Assembly: GCA_902729315.2 (NCBI GenBank)
Contig: LR746268.1
Coordinates: forward strand, 4,891,501-4,955,500
Direction: 5' to 3'
DNA length: 64,000 nucleotides
From: Spirodela intermedia
Lineage: Eukaryota; Streptophyta; Magnoliopsida; Alismatales; Araceae
Program-made: the position numbers and the translations under genes
Shown: piece by piece, positions 58,552-64,000 of the stretch
How the letters are laid out: every line of letters begins with the position of its first letter
Numbering within the stretch: position 1 is the first letter of the stretch
The notes under the pieces: generated by a model
Database searches by the model: none
What the model saw: the letters and a program-made list of their open reading frames with translations, nothing else
Told to the model about the DNA's origin: nothing

Positions 58552-60184
58552 TGTGTCTCTGTTTCTCTCTCATATCAAACTCTATCTTTCCGTTCATGTT
58601 CTTGTGAGGCTTCAGGAGAGATCGGCCAGTTTCAACCATCCGATTCTTTTCGTACGTGCAATCCACCGTTAGATATCTGTGGTACTCGTAAGCTTCTCGA
58701 TTAAGAGGATTGCAGGCGTTGAACTCATGAACCTAAAAAATACAGGGCTTGTTACTTCAGGTCTCGCTTGAAATTTGTACAACGCTGATTGAGATGCACC
58801 GCCTTTCATGACTGCAGGCAACGGCCGCCCAACCAAGTGTCTCTCGGGGAGGCCATCTCTGGAGGAGCTCCGTTCCCACACCTACCACCAACCCAAGACG
58901 CCGGCAAGGCCTTCTCTCCGCTCATTGCAGGATCACCGTCTCTTTGGAGAGGATGATCTCTGCGATGTTTCGCCGGAAGAAGATCAGCAGACCTCCATGG
59001 ACGACGTGCTCTTCCAGGGCCTTCTGGCCATCGGCACCCTCGGGTCAGCCACTCCGACCTTCGGCGCGCCGACGCCGAAGTTCCTCCCAGACTCCGTTGA
59101 CTCCATCGTCGCCGAGAAGGAGCCGTCAGAGAGAGAACTGAAGGCCATTAACGAGGAGTTGGAGAAGGTGCTGGTGCCGGAGCCTGGCGACACGAACGAC
59201 AGGCTCTCCTCGGCAAGGCCAAGCCACGTTAGCCAGAAGCATCTGCCGGCGGAGGTGTGCCCGCTCCAGGTTTACCTTTTCGGCTCCACCGTCGAGATGG
59301 CGGAGACCTCTGAGTCAGCCGCGGAGAAGAAGGAACACCGGGTCTCTCTGGGAGAGTTGTTTATGAAGAGCCGCGTGGCGGAGGAGGCCGCCGGAGGAGG
59401 AGGAGGCGGAGGAGGGAAGAAAGGGGAGGAGAGGGAGAGATCTCCGGCAGGGATGCACCTGATGGTAAAGAAGATGCTGAAGAGACGTTGCTCCAAAGTG
59501 GACGGTTCTTCAAATCGCTCGACGTGGCCTACGTCTTCCACCGTCACCCACGCTGGAGACTCTGTCGCCGGCGAGACCAAGTTCCACAAGGTGAGGACTC
59601 TCCGCCATGGTTCACCAGTTCCACCACTGCAAGCAAGGGCTGCCAAAAATGGCCCTTTTTATGTTACTGGTGGCCTGATTCTAGAGATCCCGATGAGATG
59701 GGTCTGCTATCTTTATATGACTTCTTTTATTTTCATCTCTCTCTCTATCTATCTACAAATTTCTATCTCATGAACAGGGGATTTTTGTTGCGACGCAGAT
59801 CATACAGATGTTTCACAGGAAGGTCCATCCAGAGGCGCCTTACAACAGCAAGAAGCATGGAAAGTCTGGCAGGGACCTTCCTCACCCCGTCGCCGGGGGC
59901 GGCTGCGAGGCCATGGCTGCCAACGCCAAGGGCCCCAAGAAAGACGGCAATTCCAGCTGCTTCAAGTGTCAATCTAATCCTTCTCCGGCACCGGCTCCCC
60001 CTTCCACCTCCAGAAGCGACTCCAACGGCAATCGAGAGCACTGGATCATGACCGATGCGGATTGTAAGTGATCGACTCACCGAAAGCTCCATCCCTCCGA
60101 GATCTCTAATTCCGCAGTCCTTGCATCGCATTCTAATACTTTTCCATGGCCTCTCATGCTGTAGACCTGGTGCTGGAGTTGTAG
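58342..60184 (+). CDS. LAZY1: LAZY1, IGT-family regulator of shoot gravitropism, five coding exons
   Basis: LAZY1 controls gravity-dependent polar auxin redistribution and thus shoot or tiller angle. Coding exons are 58342-58347, 58439-58511, 58818-59590, 59799-60063 and 60165-60184, all GT-AG with closing phases, giving 378 residues. Exon 1 codes only Met-Lys. With exon 2 the start reads MKILGWMHRKFRQN, the conserved region I of LAZY1. The IGT motif is GLLAIGTLG (94-102). A poly-Gly run and a basic KKMLKRRCSK patch (possible nuclear signal) follow, then KIIQMFHRKVHPE (region near the C-terminus of LAZY1) and the diagnostic last residues YLVLEL (373-378), which form an LxLxL EAR-like end. Length compares with 358 in Arabidopsis and 416 in rice, from memory. 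All five conserved landmarks that I know are intact, so it appears functional. The 58808 ATG opens a long frame, but its first residues are intron sequence. Confidence 0.95.
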
Positions 60185-61202
60185 AAGTGGAAGAGGAGAT
60201 CCCCCTCGAACCTTCCCGCGGAGAAGAGAACCCCGAGAGGCCAGAAGCCATGTGAGCGGATGCTGTAATTGCAGTGGGATGGTGAGAAACCGGAAATTTT
60301 CATAATTCAACGCGGAAAGGATCAACCTGTTTCGCACCGCGTGATCTAAATAATATCTGGATTGTCGGATCCTCGTGCTCGTCAGATGAACTCCTCCTCT
60401 CTCCATAACATCTTCAACCCTTCTGTTAGATCACGCTGTCTTCATGCTCTTGAATGGGAGAGACTTTGCGAGGAATAACTACTTTCGTGTTCTTTTGAAA
60501 GATTCTAATGGGACTGCTTTGACTTTTCGGCTTTCAAGCTTCCCTCTTCGTAGAAGAACGAATATCGGGGCATCAGAGGGTCGTCTTGGGCTGTAAGCGA
60601 TGGGTGCGAATCAATTACGATAGTTGTATTTTCACCCTCACGCTTTCTTTCCGAAAGAAAAAAACACCTCGACGGACTTTTAGAATTTTTCAAAGTCCAT
60701 AAAAAAATACTTAAAACAGGCGAAATCTTGGTCTTTGCTGAATTGTGCTAGAAACCCTACACGTTCCATGTTAATAGATCTAACGATTTCTGCTCAGATG
60801 GAAAGATTAGACTCTATTCTACTCTTCTAGGGGGGATTTCAATTTCATCTCTGTGGATAGTTAAGATGATATTTTAAAGGCGATTATGTATTTTTTTTGT
60901 TTTTAAAATACATGTATAAATTTAGATCCCCTCACAGATGCTACAAGGGGTTCAGGTTAGTCAAGCGATGGTCTAATTAACAGGCAGGTTATTATTTCTG
61001 CCGACGAATGGGCACCGAAGAATGCAATATCCGAGCCATAAGAGGGCTATGTATATATATAGGAGAATGAGACCAGGCCTCGAGCCGGGGGGGTTTTCAG
61101 AAGCCCGGGGCCAGGCTCGATGGGGGAGAGGGAGAGACGATCTCCCCACCTGGGCACGTACCAAGCTGCCTGCTTGGTTTTCCATGGCCTCTCGGGACGC
61201 GG
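60185..61202. other. convergent intergenic region between LAZY1 and sphingosine-1-phosphate lyase
   Basis: Both genes end towards this stretch of about 1 kb, which should hold their 3' UTRs. The short minus frames at 60077-60406 and 60505-60693 show no motif. No repeat stands out. Confidence 0.6.
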
Positions 61203-63205
61203 CTAGCAGGAATTGTCCATATATTCGATCAGCAGCTCCCCCACAAAGCCCCTGTCGGGCATCTTCCCGGCGGCGCCGTAGACCGGAGCGAGCCCGCCGG
61301 TGATGGGGCCCGGGTTTTCCTTCACCTGCGGAAGCCACGGCAAGATTAAGAGATTCAGGTTCCTGGGCAATTCATTGATTCGTGTACTTCAATTTTCCAA
61401 TGTGGGGTTGTTCCAAGACGGCGATTCTTCGCCGAAAGTGGACTCACAGTGCTCACGGATTCCTTCAGATCCTTGAGAAAGTCGTCCACGGCGGAGACGT
61501 GCTGGAGCGTCACGCAGATGTGCAGGCTGGTCAACGCAGAAGTTGAGAATTGGTCGTGAAGGTAATGACATGGCGGAAGATGGAGAACATCGAGGAAGGG
61601 AAGAGGGCGCACCCGTTGGGCCTCTGCAGGGCATTCAAATGCCAGCCTCTGCGGGACATTTGATCGTTGACCTCGAATATGTTGACGTCGTCGGAGCCGA
61701 ACGCCACCACGGTCATGTCTGGCCGCCCGATGACGAACAACTCGGGGATTTCTTCAATCCTGTACACATGCTTTACATGACAGTGACGACTCGGAGCCAG
61801 ATTTCGGTCTCTTGTGGACGGGGATGAAATTACCCTCTCTGTATCTTCTTCGTTGCCTCCATGATCGCCCTAGTGTTCTCCAAGTACCCTGGAGAAGCGC
61901 GAGGAGTTTCAGATGAAGCGTCGGAAACCAGAATCAGAGAGAAGGGTGATGAGATCCTGTCACCTTCCAGGCCCAGAGACATCATTGCCGCCCAGGCGCC
62001 GGCAATCAGCCCCCCTGGTCTGCTTCCAGCGATGGTGGGGGAGACGTAGAGTCCACCAGACCACTCAGTGACTGCATCAGAAGGAGCTTCTTCAGATTTT
62101 ATTTTGACCCGAAAGAATCGCTTCCCATGCATGAAGCGATCAGAAGATCATAGCTTGGAAAATCTTAGCACCAGATCCCAAGTGCAAGAATAAACTACAG
62201 AATTTCAGAACAGATTCGTGGGGACTTGAGCAACTCACCAGCCACAAATTGGTGCTGTCGAAGCAGGAGGTGCGAGCATTGCAAGAGAAAGGAAGCCAGC
62301 GTTGTCAGCAGAGGTGGATGGGTGGAAAGTAGGAGATGACTAAAACAAATAGCTCCAGTTCTACAAATGAATCCACAATTCATAATAAAAGAGAACAAAA
62401 GCGAAAAGAAATTCACCACTTTGTTGCACTGTTCAATAAATGGCACCATTAAAATGGGTAACTAAAGGAGAAGGCTGATCCAGTTTAGGAGAGTGAGATC
62501 ATTTTCCAGAAAAAGCAAAGGGATTTGAGAGAATTCACTAGAACATCTTTTTGCTTGTTCTAGTGATTAACATCTTCATGACCTAAGATTCCACCCAAAC
62601 TTCTCAGAATGTGCTTGACCAGTCTGACTTTCAGATGATTGAGTTGTCTACACATGTAAACTATCAGGGGGGGAGGATCCTCCGGTGCAAGAACAAACCA
62701 TGTTTTAGTGGACGATGAAGTCGTATATAAATTAAGCAGCGCTACTACTCTGTGTAACTAGGTCAGGATCGACGCTGGAACCTTTTCTCAGGAAAATCAT
62801 ACGTAGATCACAATCATATGGAAAAAACAGGACAAAGAATTAGTCCCATGTAAACAGTTTTCATCAACAACTTCTTGGCTATGAGTCCCAAAAGTGAGCT
62901 ACTAGTCAAGCTACAGCATCTAAATACAATTCTGAAAGAGAAAAACACCGGAAAAAAATGAATTCAAAATTATTCCATGAGATGGGGGGATTTATAAATC
63001 ATAGTAAAATTTGGATTATAAAATTTTACAAATTACTTGCATGACCAAATCAAAGCATTGTTCTCCAGAAATGCATACCTTTCTAATTTTATGGTTCCTG
63101 TACAGAACTACGCTAGTCCCCTTTGGAGCCAGCCCATACTTGTGAACATCAGTGGATATCGATGTAACTCCCCTGACAGAAAAGTCAAATGGAGGAAGAG
63201 GATAC
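61203..63205 (-). CDS. DPL1: sphingosine-1-phosphate lyase, 3' seven exons (5' part beyond right edge)
   Basis: This PLP-dependent ER-membrane enzyme cleaves phosphorylated long-chain bases into phosphoethanolamine and a fatty aldehyde, the exit step of sphingolipid catabolism. Minus-strand exons are 63205-63079, 62254-62239, 62071-61964, 61888-61834, 61759-61613, 61526-61448 and 61325-61203, all GT-AG and in phase, coding about 217 C-terminal residues. Exon 63205 carries [14 protein letters not shown] and then [19 protein letters not shown]; the lysine in DVHKYG is the PLP Schiff-base residue. Next come HQFVA in a 16-nt micro-exon, [75 protein letters not shown] and [20 protein letters not shown]. 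The stop follows EYMDNSC. The N-terminal membrane anchor and the first part of the catalytic domain are not in the window; no earlier exon was found up to 64000. Confidence 0.93.
62255..63078 (-). other. sphingosine-1-phosphate lyase intron
   Basis: An 824-nt AT-rich intron between the PLP-lysine exon and the 16-nt exon, with GTATGC donor and CGACAG acceptor. The frame at 62195-62449 overlaps it and is not coding. Confidence 0.85.
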
Positions 63206-64000
63206 CTACGATGGAAACATTATGAAACAAACACAATATTAGATGCAATCACGGTAGTTTACCAAGAACGCAGCATCATTGCTTGCAAACAGAACGGTCA
63301 TGAGTAAAAGATGCCATGAAAGGAATCTCAAATGCCACAAAAGAAGCACGAACTGATAAAAAGAATTCCAAGAGATGGTGGAATGGAATTAAATCCAACA
63401 AGGACCATGCAACTCAAAGACAAAAGCAATTTCAGAGATGCAGTACCATCAATAATGAGGATCTTTGAGCGCCTGTGTTAAAGTCTAGAATCGAACAAGG
63501 ATGGAATCTAACTTCTCCTCTAAAACTAACACAAATCTCGGCATTTCTCGGTCAGATAAAAAAATCGCAGCACCATGAAAGCAGAAAGCATCAACGTCTT
63601 CAAGATGACTGTTGAAATAGCCATATCGTTGGCGTCATGAACAAAAAAGGATAGAAACAAGTGCAATAAATTGTCCACTCGAAGTGCAAAGCTTCATAAT
63701 CTTAGAAAAGAGAAGTTAATAACCAATGTCCCATGAAAGAGACAGCTTCAGCTTGAAATGAAAAACTCAGGCACAGCTAGAACATGGATGGTTTAAATTT
63801 TTCATGCCCGTGGAATCGTTCCCTACAGTTGACCATAGGCAGGAATAAATTCTAGAAAAAAAGAAAACATTGAGGGAACCTAGAAATCGCAGATGCTATC
63901 CAAAAACCATATGTTTACAGCTGTTTCTTAAGGGCAGCCGCCAAAGTATACAAGCACCTAAGTTTCCATTCCATTCCCCCAGAAAAATTCTACAAGTACA
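63206..64000 (-). other. intron of sphingosine-1-phosphate lyase running off the right edge
   Basis: The exon at 63205 starts with the third base of a codon, so an upstream exon must exist, but none of the expected residues preceding YPLPPFDF is found here. The sequence is AT-rich without recognisable features, consistent with a long intron. Confidence 0.7.

Overview
This is a nuclear genome window from a flowering plant. It has spliced genes with GT-AG introns, a chloroplast-targeted photosystem I antenna gene, a plant-type TOM20, a LAZY1 gravitropism gene and a DUF579 cell-wall methyltransferase. Strongly GC-rich exons beside AT-rich intergenic DNA, and very abundant GA/CT microsatellites, suggest a monocot outside the grasses. 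That last point is inference; composition alone cannot place the species.

Layout, left to right. A possible exon runs off the left edge (minus). TOM20 has six exons (minus, 2539-7315). An F-box/MYND-finger gene has three exons (minus, 8916-10454). A GC-rich stretch without a recognisable gene (10.5-15.2 kb) is followed by about 12.4 kb of AT-rich, gene-free DNA (15.2-27.6 kb). That block holds an old pair of diverged direct repeats and looks like decayed transposon sequence. Next come LHCA2 (plus, 28382-29615), dCMP deaminase with nine exons (minus, 30136-34151), a small DnaJ-type cysteine-rich protein (minus, 35144-35449), a short protein resembling the C-terminus of SGR5-type INDETERMINATE-DOMAIN factors (plus, 39794-40237), an AGM/DUF579 methyltransferase (minus, 44091-44960), a plant-specific protein of unknown function (plus, 47084-47833), LAZY1 with five coding exons (plus, 58342-60184) and the 3' part of sphingosine-1-phosphate lyase (minus, 61203-63205, continuing past the right edge).

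Exon structures were built by hand: GT/AG boundaries were matched to reading phase and to remembered family sequences. In every multi-exon gene the phases close without a stop. The genes are ordinary housekeeping, photosynthesis and development genes in monocistronic units and do not form one pathway. No tRNA, rRNA, CRISPR, viral or bacterial element was seen, and I did not find a coherent novel system. The most interesting points are the gravitropism gene with a 6-nt first coding exon, an IDD-like protein with no zinc fingers, two readable introns in the F-box gene, a 54-bp higher-order repeat inside a GA microsatellite, and GA/CT tracts close to several gene starts.
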